A DNA stretch of 64,000 nt from Acheta domesticus (taxonomy: Eukaryota > Arthropoda > Insecta > Orthoptera > Gryllidae): contig JAHLJT010009436.1 in the NCBI GenBank assembly GCA_031308135.1, positions 143,579,608 to 143,643,607 of the forward strand, read 5' to 3'. The position numbers and the translations under genes were made by a program. Positions 24,132 to 37,052 of this stretch are shown one piece after another (within the stretch, counting starts at the first letter, position 1; every line of letters starts with the position of its first letter). Under the pieces are notes generated by a model. That model was not told where the DNA came from. It did not search any database and saw only the letters and a program-made list of their open reading frames with translations.

Positions 24132-27100
24132 ATGTCCTCTAGGAGAACGTCGCCTGTATGGAAAGTGTTCGTGAGGGTAGATGGAAGTTCCGCCAGATGT
24201 AGAATATGTAACCATCCATATTCTACTTCTGGTGGTACCTCTAATCTCCGAGACCACATACGGCGGCGTCACCCCGAACAGGATCAGGGGCTGGAGCTAA
24301 CAGAGGGCGTCCTCCCTTTGCCTCGAAGCAGCCTGGAGGCCCAGGCGATAGACAGATATGTGGCACTGTTCGTCGCCAGGAGCTTCCAGCCCTTTAGGAT
24401 GTGGAGGAAGCAGGCTTTAAGGAGCTGGTAAGCCAACTTAATCCACGCTACCAGCTGCCATGCCGGCGAACAGTGTCAAACGTAAGTAAATTTTTAAATG
24501 ATATATTTAGTAAGTGATGGTTAAGACTTAACAGTAATAGAGTTATTTTAGCACTTCTCTTAAATCTAAAAACGTTCATGTCAGTGATAAGCGGAATGTG
24601 CGCAGCCGCATGTTTGACGGACTTCTAAAATATTATTTTACAAACAAAGCGAATTTCTTTAAAAAATCTTTCGTTAGGTGATTAAGAGATAACAGACTTT
24701 CGCACCACGTTAGCCTCATTTAATAGTGTGTAGATTTCTGTAGCAGTACGAATAATCAAGCTAGTTATGTCTTGCTTATCTACAGACTCTGATCCCGGGG
24801 CTCCAGGCGGAGATCAAAGCAAAATTGAGGGAAGCTTTGCTAGGCGCCCGCTGGGTGGCTTTGACCTCAGACACCTGGACGTCAAACCGCCAGCAAAGTT
24901 TCCAGGCGGTGACCGTACATTTTGTGCACGCTGGCAAGTTGACGTCCGGGTGCCTGGACGCAGCGGTTGCTGCCGGGGAGCCACTCGGGCGGACAACATC
25001 TCGGCCCACCTCCAACGAGTGATGGATGAATGGCAGATTACGGGAAAGGTACGTACATTCATAAAAGAAGGAGTGGCCAGCGAACCTAGTTACGTAAAAA
25101 TGAGAGGAATTTAGTAGATAGGAGATCAGTTTTGATAATCGGGATTCTTCAATGATTTGTACTTTTTCCACACATTTAGAAGCAGATTCAGGCACTTCCT
25201 TTAATTCAGCATTGTAGAGTGTGAAAATGCCGACTTTTCAAAACGACGAGTTACTTCACTAAATTGCCACGTGGAATCATTGGTTTTGCACATCCCGGTC
25301 CCTCGCGGTGACTCGCATGTCAACGGGCTTTAAACGTTCGCCTGGCGCGCGCGCACGCGCAGCAGGCAGCGTATCCGCCAGCTGGTCACTGACAGGTCTC
25401 GCCGTCGTCGCCGGAACCTCTGCCCTTGGAACGATCAGCTGGGTCGCCTTTGCAGCGTTTGTCCGGTCTGCTCTACACATGAGAAGCTGTACGTCACCCC
25501 CTTGAAGAGGGACCTACGATGACAGATAATTCCACCTAATTTTACTTCCTCGCCTAAAACAGACGTACGTGGAAAAGACAATTGTATTGTAATGCTGCAG
25601 CGAAAAGTGGCGATATTTTCACAACAGTGCTGGTCCTTGAATAAAAAATGTATAATTCTTGATCCTACCTGTATGATTTTTCCTGCCTGTAATACATAGT
25701 GATGTCAGAATCTAAATTTTTGTGGGTTGGATATTGTAGAAATATTGTGTTATGGGAAAACGTCCGTCCGTCCACGGATAACACAACACAAGCATCTAAA
25801 TAATTCAGGGGACTTTCTCTAAAATTGATATTACCTGTAGATCTGGCCGAACCCGAGGCCATACGAATTCTGAAAGTATTTTGATTGTGGGGGATATTTA
25901 CGTTAAGCCTGAAAAAAAATTGAATTTTAAACGGTCATGTCACTGGCCAATCAGCTAATAATGTGGTGATACTCTGGGCATTGGGTCAACGCAAGTGTCA
26001 AGGGGCCGTCCATAAAAAACGTAACGCTAAAGAGGAAGTGAGGGGGGTCAGACGCAGCGTTATGCTGCGTAACATAGGGGTAGGGGGTATTAGTGTTTCC
26101 GTTACTTTTAATTTCTTACATTTTTCAACAGTTGCTGAAATAATTCCTTTTTCGAGGCCTGTGCTAAAAACATTAAAATATTAACTAATTAATTTGTTTT
26201 AAAAACGTAAATAAACTGAAGTTATTAGTTGTAAATTTTTACAATATATGAAATATTTTTTCAACTGTTTGTGAATTTGTAAGATTACGAAGAAATATTC
26301 AAAACTGATTGAAGTGTATTCTAGAATCGATTTAAATTGGCGCTGTAGACTCGCTCTTGCATTATTACCTACGACGGTGGGTGCACTGCTTGTGATCAAT
26401 TTCTCGCCTAAGCATTCTTCCTTCACTCTCAACTTGTTCCAATCTTATTGTTAGGTGCAGCGAGCATCGCCAACAAATTTCTACCTTAATTATCATTTCA
26501 TATAATATTCAACACAAGTGTAATAAAAATACAAATTGTTTTTATTGTGCAATAATTTATTTTCACTTCTTGAATTTACAAGGGGGGGGGGCTGTTGTCG
26601 CAAGGGAGAGAGGGATAGTAAAAATACTCCAAATTTACGTTTACGTAATTTATGGACGGCCCCCAAAAGTATTCTTTTAATGGTATTTCAGGTAGCGGCC
26701 ATTGTAACTGACAATGCCGCCTACATGCAGAAAGCAGTTTCGGATTTAAGAATCTCCCATCTGCCGTGTATGGCACATACTTTGCATTTGGTTATTTATT
26801 GGGCCACCGCTAGAGTGCAGAGATTGGTAGCTCTCCTGGCGAAATGTGGAGAGATTGTCAGTTTTTTTAAGTAAGTTTTAACGGGTCTTTTTTTAAATAT
26901 ATGTGTATCTAAAGGATGAAAGATACGCAATGTTGAAATGTACGTGTTAAACAGGCACAGCACCCTGGCTTCCGATCGCCTCCGCAACCAGCAACGCTCG
27001 GCAAACGCTCCAGAGTTGCGGCTAATCCAGCAGGTTCCGACCCGCTGGAACAGCAGGCTGGCAATGGTGAGAAGATTGATCGAAGTTAAAGATCATCTCA

Positions 27101-30100
27101 TCATTGTGCAGTCTCAGCTGGGCAACGCGCCGCAAGCTCTGACTGGTCAGTGATTATTTTTTGTCATTGTTAACGCCTGAAATTGAAATTACATTTGTTA
27201 ACGTGTATAATCCTGGTATATTAAAAAAAATAGTGTTTAACATCTATTTTTATGTTTCAGCCGACGACTGGTTGCTTTTAAAGGACGTTGTCGCCATTCT
27301 GGAACCATTTGAAATGGTGACTACCAGCCTCTCGGGAGAGATGTACGTGACAGCGTCACACATCATTCCAATGGTGCGAGGGCTGGTCAAGTCTTTCAAC
27401 AGAGTGGTGGCAACGACTCCTACGGGGGCTGATTTCAAAGCGGAAGTCGTCCAGGAAATTCAAACACGACTCCATCGTTATGAGTCCTCAAAAGAATTGA
27501 CGCAGTTTGCGACTTTCCTGGACCCCAGATTCAAGAAGAGGGATTCATGTTGCAGGGGATGGCTGATGACGTGAGACAGGCAGTGGAACGCAAGGTAAGG
27601 GTAGAGAGGTTTATTTGTAATGTGAGCAAATTGCTTTGACGGACGATACGTACATCATTCCTGCATGCTCTCAGAGGGGTGTAAACACTTCACAGTATAC
27701 CGTTTGTAGAAATAGTTTTCATTCCGGGCCTCAGATGGGACACGATGGAAACTCTCAACTGTTTTCCCGACATTGTGCATGCAACTGTAAAGGGAAAGTG
27801 GGGCGAGGATGACAGATCTATCGCGCTTGATCCCTTTTAGAGGACTTCCCGGTATTGGTCGGAGAAAACACGGGAATCTCCGGCTGTGAGCGGCCGGCGC
27901 TGGAGTTCCCTCAATAGTGGTTGAATGTCACCCACCGGTCGAAAGTCCGCCTCCGTCCCGCGTGTTGGGACCTCGCACTGAACGACACCGACTGCTTCTG
28001 GCTCAGAGCCACCATTGCCGCCCTCTGCAGCCACTCTGATAGGGAAGTCCTAGGGTTCGAATCCCGACAGTGGCGGATCTTCGATACTATTAGTTGATTT
28101 TAGCCGCTGTCTGGATTCTAGCAGCCAGCTGCTCTGATCGTTTTCCGTAAATTGCTTTTCCGTGGTTTCTCCGGTCAATACCAGGCAAATGCCGGAGCAG
28201 CATCTTAACAAACCGACCACAGGCGCGCGTGACCTTTCCTTCCTTGTACCATCTTCAACGTTTACTTACACATGCACTACACTACACGGGCCGGGAGATT
28301 AAAGTTTGTCCTCGCTAGGGCGGTGCCCCGCCAGGTGACACTTGGAGGGGGAAATCCCCTGCGAGCCGACGTACAGGTCGGCGACAGATCACTATCAATC
28401 GGGAGGCACACCGCCACCTTCCGGGATAAAGCATTCACTACACTAACGGGTGTAATGGCCGTAGAAGTTGACGTGCCCGTAAATATTACTTAATAAAACC
28501 CGGTGAACGAAGATAAGAGACAACGATGTCGCAAGAGTTTACGGAAAAAAACTACTATTATTCTCTCCATCTTCAACTGACAACACTCTTTATTGTTGCT
28601 GTTACGTAACAATCCAGACTCTACTGAATTGATTTCGTTCATCCCTCAACACTTATATAGGAGACAGAGCTTCCTTGTGAGCAATCACATTTCTAATAGC
28701 TTGAAGTTTCAATATTGCTTCACTTTTCATGTGATGAAGTGAGCCTTTCTCCTTGTGTATCTTTTTTGAAAATGGCTTTCAAGATAGCATATATATTGTC
28801 AAAACAAGTAATGGCAGTGAATGTGTGTTTAGCGTACTATACAGGGAACAATGAGGGAAAATATAAGATAAAAATATACATACAAATAATTATATGCAAC
28901 AAAGTTAGTTGTCTTTTTTTGTTACAAATTCCATTCATTATTTTGAAGATATAAGTCTAGAAACAATTTTGTGGGTTACTTTTCCCTATCACATGTAAGT
29001 TTCACCTTTTAAATATTAGTTAATGACCTATAATTTTAGATTTTTTCAAATTACTTCTCTGAAATTCATTATCGAAAAATTGTCTTTTAATGCAAAACTG
29101 GCAATTGTTCTTTAATAAATACATATTTGATAAAAACAACCATATCATGAATACGAGAAACCGTTTTAACGTGTTAAAAACATGTCATAAAAAGTTGGAA
29201 CTGAAGTGCTTGCCTTAGAGAAACATATGATTGACATGATATGATAATATCAAGTGGATGATAAAAGTTTTAGGTTTAAAAATATTTAATCTTTCAGTGG
29301 AACTGCTGGTGTCATGTTTTGGGAGTGTATGCATTTAAAAAAATAAATGTCCAAGTTTTCTAGTACCTCCACAAAATAGTGTATTATCTTTCATTTTGTC
29401 AGATGCCTTGGACCGTTAAGGAATTTTTTTTTCTCTTGAAAATCATGCACAGCATTTCATCAAAACAAAAGAACTTAGTTACCCAGTTTGATAGTGTTTC
29501 TTTGTAAATAATGAATAGCAATAAATAATTTTGAATGAAAAGCCAGGAGAACCATTTGGTACCATTTCTAATTCTGAAACTAGAATATTTAGTTATGAAA
29601 CACTTAAATATTTTATGAACTATTAAATGAAACTGTTTTACACTGATTAATATCATTATGGAGGCCAATGTAAAGTTGGAAGAGTACAGGTAGTTTTATA
29701 TTACTGTGGGGGTACAACGCACCCAATGGTTGCTTTTGTTTGATTCACTGACAAAGTTGGAAAACAGAAGTGACTGTGCAAAGTTAATACTATGTATCAG
29801 TTGTGAAATTCTTCAAATTACTAGTTGTATTTCTTATATTAATTTCTACAATCCTTAGGTGACTGCTATACTTAATGAGCAGAGCAGAAACCAAGCCTCA
29901 TCATCAGCAGGGGAGGGAAGCCTCAACGAGCACTGGGCGGGCCCTGAAATATTTAGATTCCTCATTGAGGAGGAGGAGGAAGACCATGCAACGGCCACGT
30001 CCAGTGCAATATTGCAGTTGAGGCGGTACACAGAAACTCCCCCAGTTCCCATCACCATGGATCCCATTGAATTCTGGGAGGGAGAAACGGAGAAAGGCCT

Positions 30101-30263
30101 GAAGGACATGGCTCAGAAGTACCTATGTATACCAGCCACTTCTGTTCCATGTGAAAGGCTTTTCTCCGAAGCTGGGCTCATTATTACTGACAGGAGAAGC
30201 AACTTGTCGCCGAGCAAAGCTTCCACGTTGATGTTCATTAAAGGCAATGAGAAGTTTCTGTAA
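24132..30263 (+). CDS. BED zinc-finger / hAT-transposase-like protein, six exons (copy 2, frameshifted)
   Basis: Exons are 24132-24481, 24786-25048, 26692-26870, 26955-27145, 27261-27594 and 29859-30263. Splice sites are the same as in copy 1. Exon 6 is fully open here: it starts in phase 0 with VTAILNEQ and carries CERLFSEAG and the stop. Exon 1 lacks one T near 24399, exon 2 has two extra bases near 24965 and 24988, and exon 5 lacks one G near 27540. Each shifts the frame. All but one of these changes lie in short homopolymers, and copy 1 is open at each of those places, so they read as sequence error or a second haplotype rather than slow decay. Function as for copy 1. Confidence 0.8.
25725..25925 (-). 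repeat. H1 family fragment in intron 2 (block copy 2)
   Basis: Duplicate of 7690-7885 with the same gtccgtccgtcc tract and flanks. Confidence 0.45.
26002..26663. mobile_element. Non-autonomous TIR element in intron 2 (copy 2)
   Basis: Same inverted ends and the same CAA direct repeats (25999-26001 and 26664-26666) as in copy 1. It ends 28 bp before exon 3. Confidence 0.75.
27985..28466 (+). mobile_element. tRNA-like SINE S1 copy c (block copy 2)
   Basis: Duplicate of 9950-10436; the B box and core are unchanged. Confidence 0.68.
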
Positions 30264-30874
30264 TCATTTTTTGAAACCTCTCATTGCCTTTTGTTCAAGG
30301 TAAGAGTACCACCTCATTTCCTACCAAAAGGATATCCATAAAGTTGCCTTTTTTTCCTCTGACAACTGTCAAGAATGTTGGGTGTATGAACTAGTAATGT
30401 TACTGCGCTGCTTTCTTTCAGAGAAGATCACATGTCTTATGAGTAATATGGCCTTTTTTCTCCTTCCACTAATGTTATTTTCAAATTTATGCCATATTTA
30501 TACACATAATGAAAACAAAGATACATTGATAAAAGTATATCCTCTACTTCCACAATTTAGCTGAGTAATTTATCAAAATACGGTTTTGAAATTAATGTAG
30601 ATTCTTTATGCAAAATACAGTTTAATAGGTAGAATAGTTTTTGATAAATTTGGATAAAATCTATCACTTTGGCTCCTTGGCTGACAGAAACTGCCCTCTC
30701 TTGCAATTTTTGTTTGCTGAGAGTTCTGGTCTCAGAAATTGGTTTAATGGAGACAGGTCATATTGATTACGTTACCAAGAAATATTCTAAGAGTTAATAT
30801 TTTGTTTTTTAAAAATTGGTTCAAAGCATATCCACTCTCCTTTTGGTACATATATGCAATTTGACTGTGCTTAC

Positions 30875-32905
30875 ATTCAGTGACAGTCACAACAGAAATA
30901 GTTACATAACATTAATAATAAAATGTAAACAAAAAGGATGTTAAGATACATTATAAATATTTTTTGATTTTAGCTAGTACGCCCACAGCAGAAATGTGGT
31001 GGATGCAGAAGATACTTCTGCACTTTTCTGCAATTGAATCTGTCAACCGAGATCAAGACAGGTGGGTTATGTTAGAAAATCCTGCATTGGAATAATTGCA
31101 CAATATTTCTTACTTTTTTAATTGCTACAGTTGTCAGACACTTCTATCATAAATATTCCTATTCCAGAAAACTCTTCTTGCTCGGACTGAACATTCAGGG
31201 GGAAAAAAAAATATATATATATATATATATATTTTCATATAACTCAATTTTCATGGGCAAGCAGTGAATTTTAAAACAAATTAATAGGTAATGTAAATTA
31301 TTTGTATTATTAAAATGTCCATGAGCGCCAGTCTTAATTTTTTTGCCTTTGTGTCATATAGGAAGAATTTGGGGGTAGAAGAGGAGCTATGGAATGGAGG
31401 TTGATATTTAGGGACATGTCACCTACTATGGTAATTAATCCCTTTAGTGTCAAGAATGATTTCTTATGGCTGGAGGTGGCAATGATCCTCCCCATGGACG
31501 GTGAGATCTTGCACCTACCTACATATCACATTGCAGGGGATTATACTCTCAAAGATTTTCTCCAACATAGCACTGCCCCAGCCAGGATCAGCTCTAAGCT
31601 CACTACTAGTCTCCTGGCATGTGCGGTGGGATAGTCCATGTAAGTGTAAATGTGGGAAGGGGAAAGGATAGGACAAGGAAGAGGAAGGAAAGATCACATG
31701 CAGTCTGTGGCTTGTTTACTAGGGTACTGCTCCGCCATTCACCTGGCATTGATTGGAGAAGTTGTGGAAAACTTCTGAACAGAGCAGTTGGTAGCTACCA
31801 GGCAGTGGCTGATTTCCACCTTAGCTTGAAAAGCTAATGTTAAATTCGCCACTGATGAACTACAGGACCTCCTGGTCAGTCGCTGCTCAGTGGCAATGAT
31901 GTCTCAGCTGCTAAATGGAATGGAGAAATGCACTGAAGTGATAAGGGTAAATAGGAGAGCAGTACCTTTCTGGCATATACATAGTCCATAATCACTGAGA
32001 ATGCTACAGTGTGCAATTCATTACATTCATCAAGTATGTCATTTTTAATTTAATTTTGTCTTTTGCAGCTTATTTCAAGCTTTGTTCATTTTCCCAATTT
32101 ATTTTTATGAAATAATGTAATCTCTTTTCTTCTCTTACAGGTGTGGATTAACATTTAATAGGATCGTAAATGCTCTGGCCTCCTTTTTGTTTCCAGAAAG
32201 TTCTGTTTTGTTCATTTTGTCTCCAGAAAAGTTTTAAGGAAACAGAAAACTGATTTCTTTTCAAGAAAAATATTCAAAGAATTGGATTTATTCAAGTATT
32301 TGAATAAGAGATACAGAACATTTTGACCCTCCTGTTAGTAATTTAATGCAATTGGCTTTCCATCAATGACAATTCACATTCAAGAGAAATTGTTACATAA
32401 TAATAATAATAAAATTAGAAGAAAAAAAATAAACATACAAACTAATATTTTTCTGTTTTAGCAGCAGATTAGCATGAAAGAATGGAATCAGTCATCTGTG
32501 ACAATTACTTTCCAGTGGAGTATGTTAGAAAATCCTACATTGAAACTTTTTAACTGCTTTTATTGCTATTAGATATATAGGTGAAGTAAATTATTTCTCG
32601 TAAAAAAAACAAAAACATTGTAACTTGCAACACACAGGAAGAATTTGGTCTTACAAGATGAGCACTGATGGGATGAAGATGAAAGGGAAGGTGGGTTTCC
32701 CACTTGTGCATTACTGAGAATGCCCGCCTGCCTTTACGATTTTCTTAATGTGAGTTATTTCTTTTTAAATTTATTTTATTGGTTTTTTTTTGCAATTTTT
32801 AGTTTTCTTAATTTTCCAAATTTATTTTTATGAAATAATGTTATCTCTGTTTTCTTATTGTTAGGTTCTGGTTAACCTGAATGGGTCTTAAGCTTGAGCA
32901 ACCTA
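30875..32905 (+). repeat. Degenerate direct duplication in the 3' flank (block copy 2)
   Basis: Same arrangement as 12840-14870. The first unit holds the SINE and the AT microsatellite; the second is the short unit. Confidence 0.5.
31430..31918 (-). mobile_element. tRNA-like SINE S1 copy d (block copy 2)
   Basis: Duplicate of 13397-13885 on the minus strand. Confidence 0.57.
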
Positions 32906-33043
32906 CAGTGCTTCATAATAAAATTAATGCTATCATAATGAATATTGTAATAAAGTATAACCTTTGCAATGTAGAAAAAATTAATTTTGGGGAGTGCACA
33001 TTAACATGTACAAGCTTGAGCCATTTGTTCTTTATCCACTATT

Positions 33044-33505
33044 TCCTACAACATCAGAATTTTTTTGTGCCACGTTTTCTGTACAGAAAAGCAACTAGTT
33101 CTTCAGGCCCCATAGAATGTTAAAAAGAATCTTGCAAAAATGAATACTTTTGTCATCTTTCTTTATTTGGAGAAGATAATATTCTTTACTAATTTACTTT
33201 CTAACAACAGAATTTTCTAAAAACAAAAAAAAAAATTGATTGCAAAAGTTACTAGAGTCTTTCAGTAATTGGAAAGTAGTCATTGCCAAAAGTTCTGGGA
33301 TTTTGGTATTTCATTAGGAAATTATGTTATGTGAATATCTAACAGCAACGAAGTTTACATATAATTTCTGGTAATATATTATTGTTAATTTTCCTCCAAT
33401 AAAAATTACAAGGATGTAATACTATGCAAATTATTCAAGTTTGTTTGATTTTAATAAAATCCTAAAGAATTTGATGTTAATCTTTTTTTTTCATTTCCTT
33501 TTACA
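33044..33505. other. AT-rich stretch beyond the duplicated block, nothing recognised
   Basis: No open frame of note, no inverted ends and no repeat shared with the rest of the window. Confidence 0.5.
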
Positions 33506-33509
33506 ACTT

Positions 33510-33754
33510 GCAAAAGAATTACAGTCCTCGTCTTCAACAGCAATATATACTTTTCATTCTGAAAGTAGTAAATTCTTCCTTAACATGCAACACTTCTTTT
33601 AGCATTTCCAATTTGTACCACTTTTCCCTTCATTCATTACAAGCGATATCCCATCAAATTGTTAATTTTTCTAAACAAAGGTTTTTCAATGCTGTTCACG
33701 TATTACAATTGCACTTTTCAATATTAGAGAAACTATTTAACGATTCACTCCTGT
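33510..33754 (-). pseudogene. Candidate decayed exon, minus strand
   Basis: On the minus strand a strong acceptor (a T-run, then cattacag, near 33755) precedes one frame of about 65 codons up to a TGA-rich end. Its residues look coding (charged helix-like stretches such as REKWYKLEMLKEVLHVKEEF). The frame is interrupted only by TGA codons, four of them, until a TAA. TGA from CGA by CpG decay would explain this. No family was recognised. Chance remains a real alternative. Confidence 0.3.
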
Positions 33755-34051
33755 AATGAAAAAAAAAAACTTCATTCAGAAAAATACAAAGGTTTGAAAA
33801 GTTTTCATAGCGAAAAGTAACTACGAACAGAATATTTCACCATAACCACATCAAATAAGTAGTAAATGATAGGCAGACACCTTCCTATTGAAGTTTCGTA
33901 GGTAATTTAACTTCGCTGTCAAGTGTAACTCAACATACCGCCAAAATGATATAACACCGGAAAACAACAATTTTTATAGAGAAAAGAACACTTCGCCAGA
34001 AGAAACACTTTCCTTCCATATATTATGTGACGACTAAACAAATGCAAAAAC

Positions 34052-34341
34052 ATTGACACATTAGCGCTGTACTGTCGTGTGCGGGAGGAGAGCAAACTAC
34101 CGTAGTAATAGTTGGTAAACCAATTGCAACCGATTCCAACGATTGAAAAGGCGGGAAAGAATCGTTGATTCATCCAATCACTCGATACCAACACTAATTG
34201 ACACATTAGCGCTGTACTGTCGTGTGCGGGAGGAGAGCAAACTACCGTAGTAATAGTTGGTAAACCAATTGCAACCGATTCCAACGATTGAAAAGGCGGG
34301 AAAGAATCGTTGATTCATCCAATCACTCGATACCAACACTA
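34052..34341. repeat. 145-bp tandem duplication with CCAAT and E2F-like sites
   Basis: Two head-to-tail units (34052-34196 and 34197-34341) are virtually identical. Each holds GGCGGGAAA (34150-34158 and 34295-34303), which fits the E2F consensus. Each also holds ATTGG/CCAAT words and an inverted ttggtaaaccaa. It could be a duplicated promoter for a minus-strand transcript through 33754, but no confident gene is attached. Confidence 0.75.
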
Positions 34342-34863
34342 GCAGTGCCTATCTCCGATGCTCAGGCAACTGTTGCCATCGAAAAGTCTGCGTGGAAACT
34401 CTTTGGGTGGCCTGTGGTGTTGCGTATGTGTGAAAACTCAGCCAATCAGACACTGCGATCTACCTGGCACATAATTATGAAGCATTTTCAAGTAATAATT
34501 TGGTTGAAACAACTTTTTTCTTTATCAATTAGGCACTTAAATAAAAAACTCTAGTATACTTGCCGATTTAAACAATAAATGTATATAGCTGATTCGTTTT
34601 AAAACTTATTCTTTCTAGTTATTTATCTTGGTGAGAAGTCATGTCAAAATTATAGAGGCCGATGGAATATTTGTTAGTTCTATATTAATTTTTGACACAG
34701 TTTACACTTTTACTGACAAACACAGTAACATTAAATTTAAAAATATTTATTATCTTCTAAAATATGTTGTGATTTCAAGTATTTTGAAAGGCGATAATAT
34801 GATAGTTCTAGACGTACTTGGACCATTTTATAATTTTTGTGCGCACTTAGTGTATGCAAGATT

Positions 34864-35372
34864 GCAAAGTAGTGGGGCTCAACAGCACACATGTTCTCTC
34901 ATTATTTGTAACTTTCGCAATTTTCGAAAATTCAAAGAATCTAACGAAAAGAAGACCTGCGCCATTTTAAGTCTCCTTGTTTCACCGGCGAAAACAAATG
35001 TTTCTTAACATTAAGAAAAAAATTAATCCGTTTTTTGAGAAAAATATTTTTTTATAAAGTATCATTACTTCAAGCAATAATTACATCAAAACCACTAGTT
35101 TAAATATTACCGGACAACGGCCTTAATTAAAGATCTACTTTTTAAAGAGTAGATTCCATTAAGGAAAAGAACTCTACCATAAAGTGTGTAATTTGCAATG
35201 ACAATTTTTTGCAATTTTCGAAAATACAAAGAGTACACCGAAAATAGGATACACGTTATTACTTTCCCAAATACATACTTATATACCGAGTTATAAACGT
35301 AGTATCGGGAAAATTATGTAATGTTGCGCGAAAAAACGGCAAATTTTCGTCAGGAAAAAAATCATTGCTGGA
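34864..35372 (+). repeat. H1 family copy, then a short inverted tail fragment
   Basis: It starts with agtggggctcaacagcacac, then ttcgcaattttcgaaaattca and gcgccattttaag, as in the copies at 47398 and 58950. From about 35290 the sequence is instead the reverse complement of the H1 tail (gggaaaattatgtaatg, gcgcgaaaaaacgg). It runs through gaaaaagtgg into the head of the next copy. Confidence 0.6.
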
Positions 35373-35387
35373 CCCTGACAACGAAAA

Positions 35388-37015
35388 AGTGGTGCTACAG
35401 AATGGCATAAACTTTACCGTTTTAGTTTTCTATTTCCTTTGGTCTCGGCTAGCTATTTGGCCTTGCCATTTTCTCTTGCTAGCTGCCATCTATCGCCGCC
35501 CAAAGTACATTTTTTTGACATTTTATTAATTTTTCGGTTTCTTAATAGTAGAACAGAAATATCATTTCAAGAATATTAAAGAACAATAAAATCTCGTCCT
35601 AAATGGCAATTTTCTTTGAAAAATATGGAGCCGTTTTTAAGGAAATGGCGTTTCAGCGCTACTGTAAATGCGAAACTTGGAACTCTTTTTCACAAAACGT
35701 TTTGAGTTTTCGAAAAACTTCATTTGAAGTAATTTGAAGCACTTACACTCACAAATACAATAATGTTTACAAATTGCTGGTAATGTGCATAATAAAGATG
35801 TGAGAGATCTTTAAAAAAAATACATTTTTGTGTAATTTTTGAAGAAAAAAAAAACAAACGAAAAAATACTCCAAATTGAACTTTAAGTTTTCTTAAAGTG
35901 TTTTATTAAAGTTTTTTATTATTTTTATTAAAGTGTCCAAATAGCACTATATGATCGAAAAGTTTGAAGAAAAAATTTGGAACAATTTTTGAGAAAATGG
36001 CGTTTGAGTGTTTCTGAAAGTACGGGTTTTCGAGCTAGTTTCCACAGAAAACGGTTGAGTTTTCGACAAACTACTGGACATTATGTAAAGCTCATGTACT
36101 CATAAATATAATAATGTGAACAAATTGCCGCTAATGTAAATATTAACGAAGTCAAAAAATTATATTTTTGTAGTTTTTGAAAAAACGAAAGAATAGAGCA
36201 GTAAGGCCTTTACATCATCACATTCAGTAGATTAGGCACTATTGTTCCCAAAAGTTTAAAGAAATAATTTTGAGCCTTTTTTGAGAAAATCTAATTTTTA
36301 TAATTTTTTTTAATTGCACATATATGGCACGCAATGTTGCACGAAAATTACAAAAATTATCAAAAAAATGTTTATGACTTTAATGAAAGAACTCGCTATG
36401 GAGAAAAAATTTTATTGGAAGAAAAAAATCTCTATCTTTAATTTTGTAGTTGTTGGAAGAGACCGAAAAAAATTCAAACTTTTGCAATTTTCTAAATTCA
36501 GAGTTAAACGTGAAATTAGGACTTATATCACTTTTTCTCTATTCTTATTTTACTCTATCCTTACAAAAAATTTAAAGACAATATTTGGCGTAGTTTTTGA
36601 GAAAATGTTGAAAATGTCCGGGGGGCTTCATATATACATAGTACCCACAAATTTTACAGAATCTTTTTCAAAATCTCAAAGCTTCAAATTGAGCCAGATC
36701 GACAAGGGTTTCTTCAATTTGAGAAAAAATCCTACGAGTGGTTTAGGCGCTAGTAATGTTCACAGAGGGATGGGCAGACGGACAGGACGGACGAACAGAC
36801 GGACGGAGGGACAGACGACGTTTTGTTTTAAATTGTTTTTTCGGCATCAAGGACCCACAAAACAAGGATTCTGGCTACACCACGTGTTAGGGGATTTTCC
36901 CCCTTAATTAAGCAACTGGCTTTATCCCCTTTTTCTTTATCAGGGCCCGTCAATGATTTTTTCTGCCGAAAATCCGCCGTTTATTCGCGCTGCATTATAT
37001 AACTTTCCCTATACT
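35388..37015 (+). repeat. H1 family, near-complete copy (plus)
   Basis: The head is agtggtgctacagaatggca. Four degenerate modules follow, opening near 35625, 35978, 36268 and 36583 with variants of ttggagccgtttttgagaaaat. Next come a short GGACAGAC tract (36770-36825), a ~190 bp conserved segment (cggcatcaaggaccc, cacgtgttagggga) and a palindromic tail (cattatataactttccctatac). The open frame at 36314-36907 lies within these repeats and is not taken as a gene. Confidence 0.7.
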
Positions 37016-37052
37016 ACATATATTACTCTGTATATACGTATGTATATGGGAA
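37000..37052. repeat. Palindromic H1 tail at the centre of a large inverted repeat
   Basis: actttccctatac faces gtatatgggaaagta across a loop of about 25 bp. The plus copy to the left and the minus copy to the right both use this palindrome as their end, so they meet tail-to-tail here. Confidence 0.7.

Larger units (their letters stand above)
18027..33043. repeat. Copy 2 of the ~15 kb duplicated block
   Basis: It matches 1-15008 throughout, starting at cccagaccctg and ending at ccactatt, and then runs on into new sequence. The net length difference is only about 9 bp (15017 against 15008). Confidence 0.93.

Noticed and set aside
36314..36907. A 197-codon plus-strand open frame
   Set aside because: It lies across H1 modules and the GTCY tract, and the matching H1 copy at 61477-63085 does not keep the frame.
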